Shown here: one piece after another, positions 7,486 through 14,274 of the stretch | Layout of the letters: every line of letters starts with the position of its first letter | Numbering within the stretch: position 1 is the stretch's first letter | Assembly: GCA_026390245.1 (NCBI GenBank) | Contig: JAPLGI010000124.1 | Location: 1 to 15,733, forward strand | DNA length: 15,733 nt | Direction: 5' to 3' | DNA from: Caldisericota bacterium | GTDB taxonomy: Bacteria; Caldisericota; Caldisericia; Cryosericales; Cryosericaceae | The notes under the pieces: model-generated | Databases searched by the model: none | The model's input: only the letters and a program-made list of their open reading frames with translations | What the model was told of the DNA's origin: nothing | Translations under genes and position numbers: made by a program

Positions 7486-9966
7486 ATGAACGAAGAACTG
7501 GCAGTCCATATCGCGGCGTTTGCCGCTGCAATCGAGGACGAAGTCACCGCCGAGAAGGCCTCCGAGCGGACGCATCGCCACGCTCTCGTCGAGGGTACCC
7601 TCGTGTCGGACACCGGGGACGAGAACTTCCTCTACTTCTTCAATACTCCGTACGAAGTCAACCTGCCGGAGGAGTCCATGGTCCAGCTCGAAGTGGACGG
7701 CCGCGTCGTGCAGGGGACCTACGTGGGCGGGGACCGGGACCTGGTGTCAATCGCCTCCAGCGAGTTCCTGGGAGCGCAGGTGCGAGCGGCCACCATGATT
7801 GCAACACCCTGGGACCTGCTGCTGAAGCTGGAGGAACGGCTCAACGCACTGGTCGACGAGGAAGACTGCGGCCGGGCGCTTGCCCTGCTGAGTCCTCCCG
7901 TCCCTGGCGACAGCCTGCCCGAGCTGGACGGCGTCTTCGCGGAGAACCGGTGGCTGGACCCGTCTCAGCGGGACGCACTGCAGAGAGTCGCAGAGCGCGA
8001 CGTCAGCTTCATCTGGGGCCCTCCTGGCACGGGCAAGACGCGGACCGTCGCGTACCTGGTGCGTGAACTCATCGAGCGCCACAAGAGCGTCCTCCTGCTG
8101 GCACACAGCAACGCGGCAGTCGACGTTGCCACCCTTGCCGTGGTGAACGCCTGCCGGGGGACGCCATACCTTTCCTACGGCGCCCTGATCCGGTATGGCA
8201 TCATCACGAAGCGTGACCTGCTCGTTGAGTCCGACATCAACCCGCTCAACATCCTCGCGCGGCGCAATGTCGACGCTGAACGCTTCGTTGGTCTGCAGTC
8301 CAGGCGCCGTGACCTGCTGGAACATGCAAGGCGTGAAGAGCTGTTCGACACCGCAGAGTTCGAGACGGTCCGGGGTGACATGGGCAAACTGCGCCACCGT
8401 GTCGACAAGGAGCTGAAGAAGCTCGTCTCCGAAACGCAGGTCGTCGCGACGACACTGACGAAACTGGCCCTGTCGGACGAGCTCATGGGACGCTCGTTCG
8501 ATGTTGTCATCATCGACGAGGCGAGCATGTCGCTGGTGCCGTATGACGTCCTGGCCGCCTCGAGGGCGCAGGGCAAGATCGTTTTCGCGGGAGACTTCAT
8601 GCAATTGCCCCCGATTGCCTCGGGCACGACGCCCGCCGTCCGCCAATGGCTCCAGCGGGACATCTACCAGGTACGAGGCATCACACGGGCGGTACGCGCA
8701 GGTGAGGACGTTCCCGACATGGCCATGCTGCGCACGCAGTATCGCATGCACCCGTCCATCCGGTCGGCCGTGAGCAGGCTGTTCTACCAGGGCCGGCTGG
8801 ACGACGGCGAGCGTATCGTCGTGCGTACCAGTTCGATCGCACGGCTGGCACCGTTTGAGGGGCACGCCATGGCCGCCGTGGACACCTCGCTGCTGCAGAC
8901 ACGGTGCTACCGTGAGGTCAAGGGGTACTCCCGCCTCAATCTGGTGGAGGCGGTCACCGTGATGACGATCGCCGCTGGCATGCTCTCCTGCTATCCGGAC
9001 ATCAGCATCGGGGTGGTGACACCGTATGCCGTCCAGGCACGCCTGCTGGGGACCATGGCACGCGAGCTGGCACTGGACCGGGAACGGCTGACCATCTCAA
9101 CGGTGCACCGCTATCAGGGGTCCGAGGTGGACGTCGTCATCTTCTCATTGACCGACGCAGAGCCGCAGTGGTCCATGTCGACACTGACGCGGGGCAATCT
9201 GGAGGACTGGGACGTCGATCCGGCTCCTCGCCTGCTGAACGTTGCGCTCAGCCGGGCACGGGGCAAGTTCATCCTGGTTGGCGACCTCGATTTCGTGCAC
9301 GATCGCGGAGCACGGGATTCGGTCCTGAAGCACATTGTAGACATCATTGAGCAGGAGGGGACCGTGCGCCGCATCGACCCGAGGGCTCTCACTGACATCC
9401 GGGAGTGGCTGCCCAATCATGTCGTGGACGGTCAGCGCATCGTCGTGGGCGAGCGGGCTCGGCATGAGGGCTGGCTTCTCGAAAAGGCGCGTGCTGCGCG
9501 GCATACGGTGACCGTGGGTGCACCACAGGGTGCGCACGTTTCTCCGCTTATGGCACGTCTGCTGGCGGCGGTCTCTCCGGACTGCCGCCTGCACTACGCC
9601 GACCATGACGGACTGCGTACGGTCGCCAGGCACTTCGGCACGTCCGAGTCATATCCCGGTGACGGCGTCCTGGAGAGCTTCATGCAGATCGGTTCGCATC
9701 CGCTGTTGCTGGAGGGGACGCTGGAACATGGCGCTCGCTCGGCATACCTTGCGCTCGACCTGCCTGCGACCAACTGGTTTTTCCTCAAGAACGCGGGGTT
9801 CGTCCCCGAGTCGCTGCTTGGGCGCAACCCCGAGGCTGCGAAGGGCAAGGGGCGCAGACGCCGCGGACTCGGCGACGACATGACGGCACAGGACACCGCA
9901 TCCGCGTCGACTCCTCATCGCAGTGTGACACCTGCGGAGCCCGAAGAGGCACCCCCGCCGCTCTAG
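7486..9966 (+). CDS. Dna2/NAM7-type superfamily 1 helicase with unassigned terminal regions
   Basis: Large ATP-dependent DNA or RNA helicase, 826 aa, of the UPF1-like SF1B group. Walker A GPPGTGKTRT at residues 178-187, motif Ia LLLAHSNAAVD, motif II DEAS at 344-347, motif III GDFMQLPP at 369-376, motif IV region QYRMHP at 418-423, motif V TVHRYQGSEVD at 539-549 and motif VI LNVALSRAR at 584-592. About 175 residues precede the motor, rich in beta-strand-like segments. About 220 residues follow it, with no Fe-S cysteine cluster or PD-(D/E)XK nuclease motif that I can see; a degenerate PLD-like fold is possible, but no HKD motif is present. The last 40 residues are low-complexity and basic, then Pro/Glu-rich. 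Start at 7486 follows AGGAG by 5 nt; ATGs at 7471 and 7447 are alternatives. No nuclease or methylase partner is adjacent, so a defence role is not supported over repair or RNA work. Confidence 0.9.
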   Translation: MNEELAVHIAAFAAAIEDEVTAEKASERTHRHALVEGTLVSDTGDENFLYFFNTPYEVNLPEESMVQLEVDGRVVQGTYVGGDRDLVSIASSEFLGAQVRAATMIATPWDLLLKLEERLNALVDEEDCGRALALLSPPVPGDSLPELDGVFAENRWLDPSQRDALQRVAERDVSFIWGPPGTGKTRTVAYLVRELIERHKSVLLLAHSNAAVDVATLAVVNACRGTPYLSYGALIRYGIITKRDLLVESDINPLNILARRNVDAERFVGLQSRRRDLLEHARREELFDTAEFETVRGDMGKLRHRVDKELKKLVSETQVVATTLTKLALSDELMGRSFDVVIIDEASMSLVPYDVLAASRAQGKIVFAGDFMQLPPIASGTTPAVRQWLQRDIYQVRGITRAVRAGEDVPDMAMLRTQYRMHPSIRSAVSRLFYQGRLDDGERIVVRTSSIARLAPFEGHAMAAVDTSLLQTRCYREVKGYSRLNLVEAVTVMTIAAGMLSCYPDISIGVVTPYAVQARLLGTMARELALDRERLTISTVHRYQGSEVDVVIFSLTDAEPQWSMSTLTRGNLEDWDVDPAPRLLNVALSRARGKFILVGDLDFVHDRGARDSVLKHIVDIIEQEGTVRRIDPRALTDIREWLPNHVVDGQRIVVGERARHEGWLLEKARAARHTVTVGAPQGAHVSPLMARLLAAVSPDCRLHYADHDGLRTVARHFGTSESYPGDGVLESFMQIGSHPLLLEGTLEHGARSAYLALDLPATNWFFLKNAGFVPESLLGRNPEAAKGKGRRRRGLGDDMTAQDTASASTPHRSVTPAEPEEAPPPL

Positions 9967-9968
9967 CT

Positions 9969-10153
9969 CATGGGGTCAAGCGTTAACATTTGCCTTGTGG
10001 TGACTTTCCTCGCAGGAGTCATATGCTCCCCATATCACCGCGCTGACGTGCGCTTTTTCTCGCCGCTCTTCGGATGGGTTGGTGCGTTGGACCGACTGTT
10101 CCTGGAACACGCTGAATGGTACCAATGTGCCGATGTTAACACTTGACCCCATG
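9969..10153. repeat. 185-bp element bounded by 21-bp inverted repeats (MITE-like)
   Basis: Arms at 9969-9989 and 10133-10153 are inverted copies of each other with one mismatch (CATGGGGTCAAGCGTTAAC... against ...GTTAACACTTGACCCCATG). The 143 bp between them lack a gene I recognise. CATG occurs at both outer ends and is palindromic, so it could be part of the arms or a 4-bp target duplication. GGGGTCA-type ends recall the borders of some IS200/REP-associated elements (from memory, not checked). A 58-codon minus-strand frame (10152-9976) starts and stops inside the arms, but has no ribosome binding site and no recognisable motif. The element sits 3 nt after the helicase stop. It may be a non-autonomous mobile element or its footprint; a paired regulatory site is less likely at this spacing. 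Confidence 0.6.
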
Positions 10154-10159
10154 GAACAG

Positions 10160-10187
10160 TTGACAGGAGACCGTCCTCCGCCAAAAT
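10160..10187 (+). promoter_or_regulatory. Promoter of the PII-like gene
   Basis: A perfect TTGACA (10160-10165) is followed after 16 nt by CAAAAT (10182-10187), a 4/6 match to the -10 consensus, 33 nt ahead of the start codon. The -35 box begins 7 nt outside the right arm of the inverted-repeat element. Confidence 0.5.
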
Positions 10188-10220
10188 GATATCGAAGATG
10201 CATGGTTTCTGGAGGCGTCG

Positions 10221-10586
10221 ATGTTCCTGCTGGTTGCCGTACTGAACAGTGATGCACATGTGCGCAAGGTGCTGGAGGGCTTCACTGCCATCGATGTCGG
10301 TGGCGCAACAGTCATCGACAGTCGGGGCATGGGTCAGATGCTTGCGGCCGATATCCCCATCGTGGCTAGCATTGCCCGCCTCCTGGGCGGTTCACCGGTG
10401 CAGGAGAGCAGCAAGATGATCTTCTCGGTCATCAGCAGCCCCGAAGCCCTGGAACGCGCCAAGAAGATCGTGCTGGGCGCAGTTGGGGACATGACCCAGA
10501 AGGGCGTTGGCATCATGTTCGTCGTCCCCGTGTCCGAGGCATACGGACTGATCGAGCCGGAGCCGCTGCCTGCGGACATCCCCTAG
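10221..10586 (+). CDS. PII-like (GlnB-fold) small protein
   Basis: Cytoplasmic protein of 121 aa with the ferredoxin-like layout of the PII superfamily: beta strand MFLLVAVLN, helix AHVRKVLEGFTAI, then GGATVIDSRGMG (residues 27-38), which corresponds to the G-x-TVxxxxGxG turn of GlnB, and a second half SKMIFSVISSPEALERAKKIVLGAV with closing strand VGIMFVVPVSEAYGL. The T-loop of classical PII, with its modified Tyr51, is replaced by a short segment (MLAADIPIVASIARLL), so uridylylation and AmtB or NtrB control are not expected. Members of this broad family are mostly uncharacterised. Start at 10221 follows GGAGG by 5 nt. The gene is alone in its direction and convergent with an unknown gene, the stops overlapping in CTAG. 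No amt, gln or carboxysome gene is nearby to suggest a ligand. Confidence 0.78.
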   Translation: MFLLVAVLNSDAHVRKVLEGFTAIDVGGATVIDSRGMGQMLAADIPIVASIARLLGGSPVQESSKMIFSVISSPEALERAKKIVLGAVGDMTQKGVGIMFVVPVSEAYGLIEPEPLPADIP

Positions 10587-11566
10587 CTGGACGCGCTTTC
10601 TGCAGGACGGATCCTGATGGCCTGTCTGAGTGGATCGAACTGAGACAGTTCCATGAAGTTGCGGGTGGCCTGCGTGAGAGATGGCGATTCCTCGAAGTCG
10701 GCCCGGGTCTGCAGGACGACGTCGAGAATGCGCGAGCGCAGGAGGTGACAGGCGTCTTCGATGCGCTTTCGCTCACCTTCTCCGCCTTCGGCACAGAACA
10801 CCTCGATCTCAAGCCGCTCCACGAATTCGACGACTGGATCGTCTGCCGAAATCGATGCGTCGGCAGCCTGGACGAGCGTCGCCAGCGGGATCACGTGATC
10901 TACGAGGACGTAGTAGCCGAGCTGGAGGAGTCCCGCCACCGTCAGCCGTGGCTGCATCCCTGCGAACCTGTCGCCGTAGCTTGTTGCCAGCTCGCGCTCA
11001 TAGCGGGTGATGTTGGCGGCCATCAGGTCGACCGCCTGCTGAGCGGTCAGCGCCTGTTCGTCGGTCGAACCGGTTGCTCCCTCTTCCTGAAGGTCATCGG
11101 CGGAAGCTGTGCATTCCAGAACAGACCCTGTGCGTTCGCGGTACAGGTCGACGAGCGTCCGAAGCACAGCGTGCGCCAGGAATCCATTCTCGTCAACCAG
11201 GTGACTGGCTGCAGTTCCCGATGCAGCAGATCGTCTGGTCACCTCAGCGTCGACAGCCTTGCGTTCCGGGCCATCCTGAGCGGAGAACCAGAGGGCCACG
11301 TCCGGGTAGGCCGCGAGAAACCACGTCGGGAAGCCGGTCGGGTGTTCCATGGATACGGCCATTCTGGCCGCCGACGGGGTCGGCTGGACGCCGCTCTCTT
11401 CGGCCGACTGTTCCATCAGTGCGGCTACGTTTGCCAGATAGATGGACGGAGCAATGCTGTCGGGCATGAAGAACTCACGGGCGTAGTGTTCAAACTGCTC
11501 TGCCTGCAGGTCTCCCTTGGGCAAATCCGCGATGCTGTTTTCCCAAATGTGTGTATTGATGTTCAT
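10583..11566 (-). CDS. Conserved-looking hypothetical protein, 327 aa, unrecognised
   Basis: I do not recognise this protein. It is soluble (no signal peptide, no membrane helix), acidic, and looks mostly alpha-helical, with features such as FEHYAREFFMPDSIAPSIYLANVAALMEQ near residues 25-53, a hydrophobic stretch GFPTWFLAAYPDVALWF at 78-94, and a helical C-terminal half (AVDLMAANITRYERELATSYGDRF; RLTVAGLLQLGYYVLVDHVIPLATLV). No P-loop, Cys cluster or HTH is evident. Coding status is well supported: a GGGAGG ribosome binding site, a good promoter (11622-11650), and an amino-acid pattern far more natural than the 279-aa frame opposite it. It is divergent from pilT across 210 bp and convergent with the PII-like gene. 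A role linked to pili or twitching is possible only by proximity. Confidence 0.72.
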   Translation of the reverse strand: MNINTHIWENSIADLPKGDLQAEQFEHYAREFFMPDSIAPSIYLANVAALMEQSAEESGVQPTPSAARMAVSMEHPTGFPTWFLAAYPDVALWFSAQDGPERKAVDAEVTRRSAASGTAASHLVDENGFLAHAVLRTLVDLYRERTGSVLECTASADDLQEEGATGSTDEQALTAQQAVDLMAANITRYERELATSYGDRFAGMQPRLTVAGLLQLGYYVLVDHVIPLATLVQAADASISADDPVVEFVERLEIEVFCAEGGEGERKRIEDACHLLRSRILDVVLQTRADFEESPSLTQATRNFMELSQFDPLRQAIRIRPAESASS

Positions 11567-11621
11567 GACAGGCCTCCCAGCTGATGAGCGCGGTGCTCAA
11601 GCGCTCCATGACTGCAAATTC

Positions 11622-11650
11622 ATGCTACCGCCTCTGTGCCAGTTTGTCAA
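11622..11650 (-). promoter_or_regulatory. Promoter of the unknown 327-aa protein gene
   Basis: On the minus strand a perfect TTGACA (11645-11650) is separated by 17 nt from TAGCAT (11622-11627), a 4/6 match to the -10 box, leaving a leader of about 50 nt before the start at 11566. Confidence 0.6.
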
Positions 11651-11716
11651 TTGCTGCAGGAACGCAGCGCAGGCATGCCACGCCCGACCTTGTGATGGCG
11701 TTTCATTGCAGTGTGT

Positions 11717-11725
11717 TGCTATACT
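11717..11725 (+). promoter_or_regulatory. Extended -10 promoter of pilT
   Basis: TGCTATACT (11717-11725) is an extended -10 element (TGn plus TATACT). No clear -35 box is seen at 16-18 nt upstream, as is usual for extended -10 promoters. It lies 51 nt before the pilT start. Confidence 0.5.
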
Positions 11726-11776
11726 ACATGAAGGCATGGTACAGGGAGTGACTGTCCGGCCGATCTGGAGGTACTG

Positions 11777-12844
11777 ATGGAAGAACTCAACAGGGCTTCT
11801 GTCGAAATCAGGGGCCTGGATGATATCCTGAAGATCGTTGTAGACCGCGGAGCCTCAGACCTGCATCTGCAGGCAGGGACGCCGCCCATGGTGCGTCTTC
11901 ATAAACACCTGTTGCCGCTTGGAACCGAGATGATGTCAGGGGGCGCGATCGAAGCACTGGTGTTTCCCATCATGAACGACGATCAGAAGGCGGTGTTCAA
12001 GCAGCATCTCGATTTCGACTTCTCCTATTCGGTCAAGGGGCTGGCGCGGTTTCGTGTGAATGTGTTCCGGCAGAGAGGTACGATGGCCGTGACCATGCGG
12101 CGCATCCCGTTCATCATACCAGACCTCGATTCTCTGGGGCTGCCGGATGCCGTGAAGGGTCTCATCAAGCTGGAGAAGGGATTTGTGCTGGTGACGGGGC
12201 CGACCGGCCATGGCAAGTCGACAACGCTGGCCGCGATGATCGACAAGATCAACCAGGAACGTGACGTGCATACTGTCACTGTCGAGGACCCGGTTGAGTT
12301 CCTGTTCCAGCACCGCAAGGGCATCGTGGTCCAGCGCGAGCTGGGGGAGGACACGGAATCGTTTGCACATGCTCTGCGCGCAGTGTTGCGAGAGGACCCC
12401 GACATCATCCTTGTGGGCGAGCTGCGAGACCTGGAGACGATTGCGGCAGCGCTGACGGCAGCTGAGACCGGACACCTGGTGTTCGGGACCCTGCACACTA
12501 ATTCGGCTCCGCAATCCATCGACCGCATCATCGATGTCTTTCCCGCCGGTCAGCAGGGACAGATCAGGGTCCAGCTGGCAAATGTGCTGTCGGCCATCGT
12601 AACGCAGCAGCTTCTGACGCGCAAAGATGGCAACGGGCTGGTTGTGGCCACGGAAGTGCTGATCGCGACACCGGCTGTTCGGAATCTCATCCGTGAGAAC
12701 AAGTCCTATCAGATCGTCTCCACGATGCAGACGAGTGGTGCGATGGGGATGATGACGATGGAAAAGTGTGTCAAGGATCTTGTGGCCAAAGGGGTCGTTG
12801 CGGCTGACGTAGCGCTGAGGGCTGGAGTCAACGTCAAGGAGTAG
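11777..12844 (+). CDS. pilT: Type IV pilus retraction ATPase PilT
   Basis: Hexameric secretion-type ATPase that drives pilus depolymerisation at the inner-membrane base of type IV pili, 355 aa, normal for PilT. N-terminal PAS-like domain contains ASDLHLQAGTPPMVR (26-40). Walker A is GPTGHGKSTT (141-150), with His where Ser is usual. Asp box VTVEDPVEF (167-175), Walker B DIILVGELRDLETI (209-222), His box TGHLVFGTLHTNSA (231-244). The PilT-specific motif AVRNLIRENKSYQI near 300-313 separates it from PilB and VirB11-type ATPases. Start at 11777 follows GGAGG by 5 nt. No other pil gene is in the window, so it is an orphan here; pilB, pilC and pilins must lie elsewhere if twitching is functional. 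It is monocistronic, with its own promoter and terminator. Confidence 0.93.
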   Translation: MEELNRASVEIRGLDDILKIVVDRGASDLHLQAGTPPMVRLHKHLLPLGTEMMSGGAIEALVFPIMNDDQKAVFKQHLDFDFSYSVKGLARFRVNVFRQRGTMAVTMRRIPFIIPDLDSLGLPDAVKGLIKLEKGFVLVTGPTGHGKSTTLAAMIDKINQERDVHTVTVEDPVEFLFQHRKGIVVQRELGEDTESFAHALRAVLREDPDIILVGELRDLETIAAALTAAETGHLVFGTLHTNSAPQSIDRIIDVFPAGQQGQIRVQLANVLSAIVTQQLLTRKDGNGLVVATEVLIATPAVRNLIRENKSYQIVSTMQTSGAMGMMTMEKCVKDLVAKGVVAADVALRAGVNVKE

Positions 12845-12864
12845 ATGCGGAAGAGGAAATGCAA

Positions 12865-12892
12865 AAAGGGCGCAGCCTTGGCTGCGCCCTTT
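12865..12892. terminator. Bidirectional terminator between pilT and the DUF2922 gene
   Basis: Perfect 12-bp stem AAAGGGCGCAGC / GCTGCGCCCTTT (12865-12876 and 12881-12892) with a CTTG loop, 20 nt after pilT and 24 nt from the end of the minus-strand DUF2922 gene. Minus-strand reading gives the better U-run (CCCTTTTTGC); plus-strand reading gives CCCTTTC. Confidence 0.88.
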
Positions 12893-12916
12893 CACTACGT
12901 CTTGACCGACGTGCTG

Positions 12917-13147
12917 CTACGAGATGACGTCTGTGACCTGGCGGGTGATGATGCCAGCGCTTTCGATACTCGTAAGCATGCCGTTGATCCCGCTGACCAG
13001 CTGGCCATCGATGAACTGCTGCATCACTGGACGGATCATGGCGTCCGTGAGGTCAGGCTTCGGGCTGTTGAACTCCATTGCGTAGGTCTTGCCGGGCGTG
13101 TCGGTGCCGAACACGAGACGAAGGACAGTGGTCTGAGAGTCAGCCAT
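12917..13147 (-). CDS. DUF2922 family protein
   Basis: Small soluble protein, 76 aa, with the DUF2922 pattern: TVLRLVFGTDTPGKTYAMEF at residues 7-26, then PDLTDAMIRPVMQQFID and a C-terminal AGIITRQVTDV. The function of the family is unknown. A near-perfect ribosome binding site AAGGAGGT (13151-13158 on the minus strand) begins right after the TAA of the preceding DUF1659 gene, leaving an 11-nt gap, so the two are one operon. This pairing is typical in Bacillota. A terminator follows 24 nt downstream. Confidence 0.82.
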   Translation of the reverse strand: MADSQTTVLRLVFGTDTPGKTYAMEFNSPKPDLTDAMIRPVMQQFIDGQLVSGINGMLTSIESAGIITRQVTDVIS

Positions 13148-13158
13148 GGGTTACCTCC

Positions 13159-13347
13159 TTACTCCACGAACGCGGACCGCCTGTTGCGTACAATGGCGGC
13201 GGTCTGCTCAGTGAGCAGAGTCATGATCTGTCCGGCGCACGCGTATGCGACGGCGTCTGTGGCAAGCGGGTTGACGTAGGCGATTGTCTCGCCCTTCTTG
13301 CTGACGAACGTGATGCGGATCGTTCCTGCCTGTTCCTGGACGGTCAT
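13159..13347 (-). CDS. DUF1659 family protein
   Basis: Very small protein, 62 aa, resembling DUF1659: TIRITFVSKKGETIAYVNPLATDAVA (residues 9-34), then AGQIMTLLTEQTAAIVRNRRSAFVE, matching the family plan of a beta hairpin followed by a helix and a short strand. The start at 13347 is set by AGGAGG (13353-13358) 5 nt upstream; an ATG at 13428 opens a longer frame without a ribosome binding site. First gene of the pair with DUF2922. The family has no established function. A CATAAT (13387-13392, minus) may be its -10 box, but no -35 is clear. Confidence 0.78.
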   Translation of the reverse strand: MTVQEQAGTIRITFVSKKGETIAYVNPLATDAVAYACAGQIMTLLTEQTAAIVRNRRSAFVE

Positions 13348-13470
13348 TTGTGCCTCCTGTGGTGTGGATTTCGGGTACCCGATGGAATTATGGGTCACCC
13401 ATCGACACAAGAGCCCAGAATGAGCCATTGGAGCGGTTTGTGCTGAGTCCTGTCCTATGGATGCAATCGG

Positions 13471-14058
13471 TCAGCCTGCTGCTTCGGGCAGCCCGGCAGC
13501 GACTTCGCTTGTCTTCCCGGCGACGAGCCCCCGTTCCATCAGCTGCCGGACGATGCGCAAGGAATCGACGGTCGAGGCACTGTTTGCCGCAACAAGTTCG
13601 TTCAGGGTCATGCCATCGTGTGTGACCGCCAGCAGGTGAAATTCCTCGACACTGAGGTGCACAGTTTCGTCAGGTGGAACAGAGCGGCTGAACGCTGTGC
13701 CGGCAGCAGGAAGGGCTGCACTCAATGACTTCATTGCGTTGCGCGCCTCGTCGATCGTCGCCAGCGCCATTTCCATGGCGACAGGGACGGCCTCGTCCTG
13801 AGGGGAGAGCTCGTTATCAACGCCGAATTCGAATGACCCCTCCACACAAATTGCTGCCTCGCGCAGAGCGTCAAGCCCATGAAGGCGGTCGCATCGGACC
13901 GACGCTATCTCCCCATCCACGAAAGACAGGTCGATCCGGCGGGTCATTCCCAGCGGCATCGTGACTGCAAGGTGCAGTGTGCCAGTCTTATAGCCGTTCC
14001 GTATCAGGCCAAGGATGGCCTCGAGCGAGAAGTCCCTGAATGTTCCACGTAGTTCCAT
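13471..14058 (-). CDS. DUF4388 (PatA-N-like) domain protein
   Basis: Cytoplasmic protein, 195 aa. Residues 1-100 match DUF4388: MELRGTFRDFSLEAILGLI, then NGYKTGTLHLAV, RRIDLSFVDGEIASVRCD and GLDALREAAICVEGSFEFGVD. Residues about 140-185 (HLSVEEFHLLAVTHDGMTLNELVAANSASTVDSLRIVRQLMERGLV) look like the winged-helix segment often found behind this domain. DUF4388 proteins occur with gliding, response-regulator and signalling genes, and are thought to mediate protein interaction; no enzyme activity is expected. Start at 14058 follows GGGGAG by 6 nt; a longer frame from 14130 is rejected. A weak promoter (TTGCAA-16-TAGGAT, 14134-14161 minus) may drive it. Divergent from an HD-GYP gene, which suggests, but does not prove, a c-di-GMP-related pathway. 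Confidence 0.83.
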   Translation of the reverse strand: MELRGTFRDFSLEAILGLIRNGYKTGTLHLAVTMPLGMTRRIDLSFVDGEIASVRCDRLHGLDALREAAICVEGSFEFGVDNELSPQDEAVPVAMEMALATIDEARNAMKSLSAALPAAGTAFSRSVPPDETVHLSVEEFHLLAVTHDGMTLNELVAANSASTVDSLRIVRQLMERGLVAGKTSEVAAGLPEAAG

Positions 14059-14133
14059 TGCGTGCTCCCCTGCGGTCGCCCGTGACCACCGACATCGGCG
14101 TTCCGCGTACGTGCTGGGCGAGCCTGTCACTTC

Positions 14134-14161
14134 ATCCTATGCGGCCCCTCGTCTTTTGCAA
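14134..14161 (-). promoter_or_regulatory. Possible promoter of the DUF4388 gene
   Basis: Minus-strand TTGCAA (14156-14161), 16-nt spacer, TAGGAT (14134-14139), each a 4/6 match to consensus, with about 70 nt of leader. Candidate only. Confidence 0.35.
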
Positions 14162-14240
14162 TAGCAGCATGGCGGTCAGTCCGCGTTGATTCTCACCGTA
14201 TCCGGGACAAAGTGTGAATGATTGCCGGGGAACCCTGACC

Positions 14241-14268
14241 TTGCGCGCCGCGATGAACCCGCTATGAT
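14241..14268 (+). promoter_or_regulatory. Upstream promoter ahead of the HD-GYP region
   Basis: TTGCGC (14241-14246), 16-nt spacer, TATGAT (14263-14268, 5/6 match). It would start transcription near 14275, about 200 nt before the HD-GYP start codon and upstream of a hairpin terminator at 14327-14360. Confidence 0.45.
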
Positions 14269-14274
14269 ATCGGA

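Noticed and set aside
7747..8865. 372-codon minus-strand open frame inside the helicase gene
   Set aside because: All helicase motifs are in the plus-strand frame; the antisense frame is a by-product of GC-rich codon use.
7486..9966. Helicase as part of an antiphage defence island
   Set aside because: No nuclease, methylase, TIR or other defence gene lies beside it; the neighbours are a sensor pair and a PII-like protein.
10745..11584. 279-codon plus-strand frame opposite the unknown 327-aa gene
   Set aside because: No ribosome binding site, Cys/Arg/Gly-rich shadow-like composition; the minus-strand gene has a promoter, a GGGAGG site and a natural composition.
11936..12895. 319-codon minus-strand frame opposite pilT
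   Set aside because: Runs through the pilT terminator and is antisense to a complete PilT.
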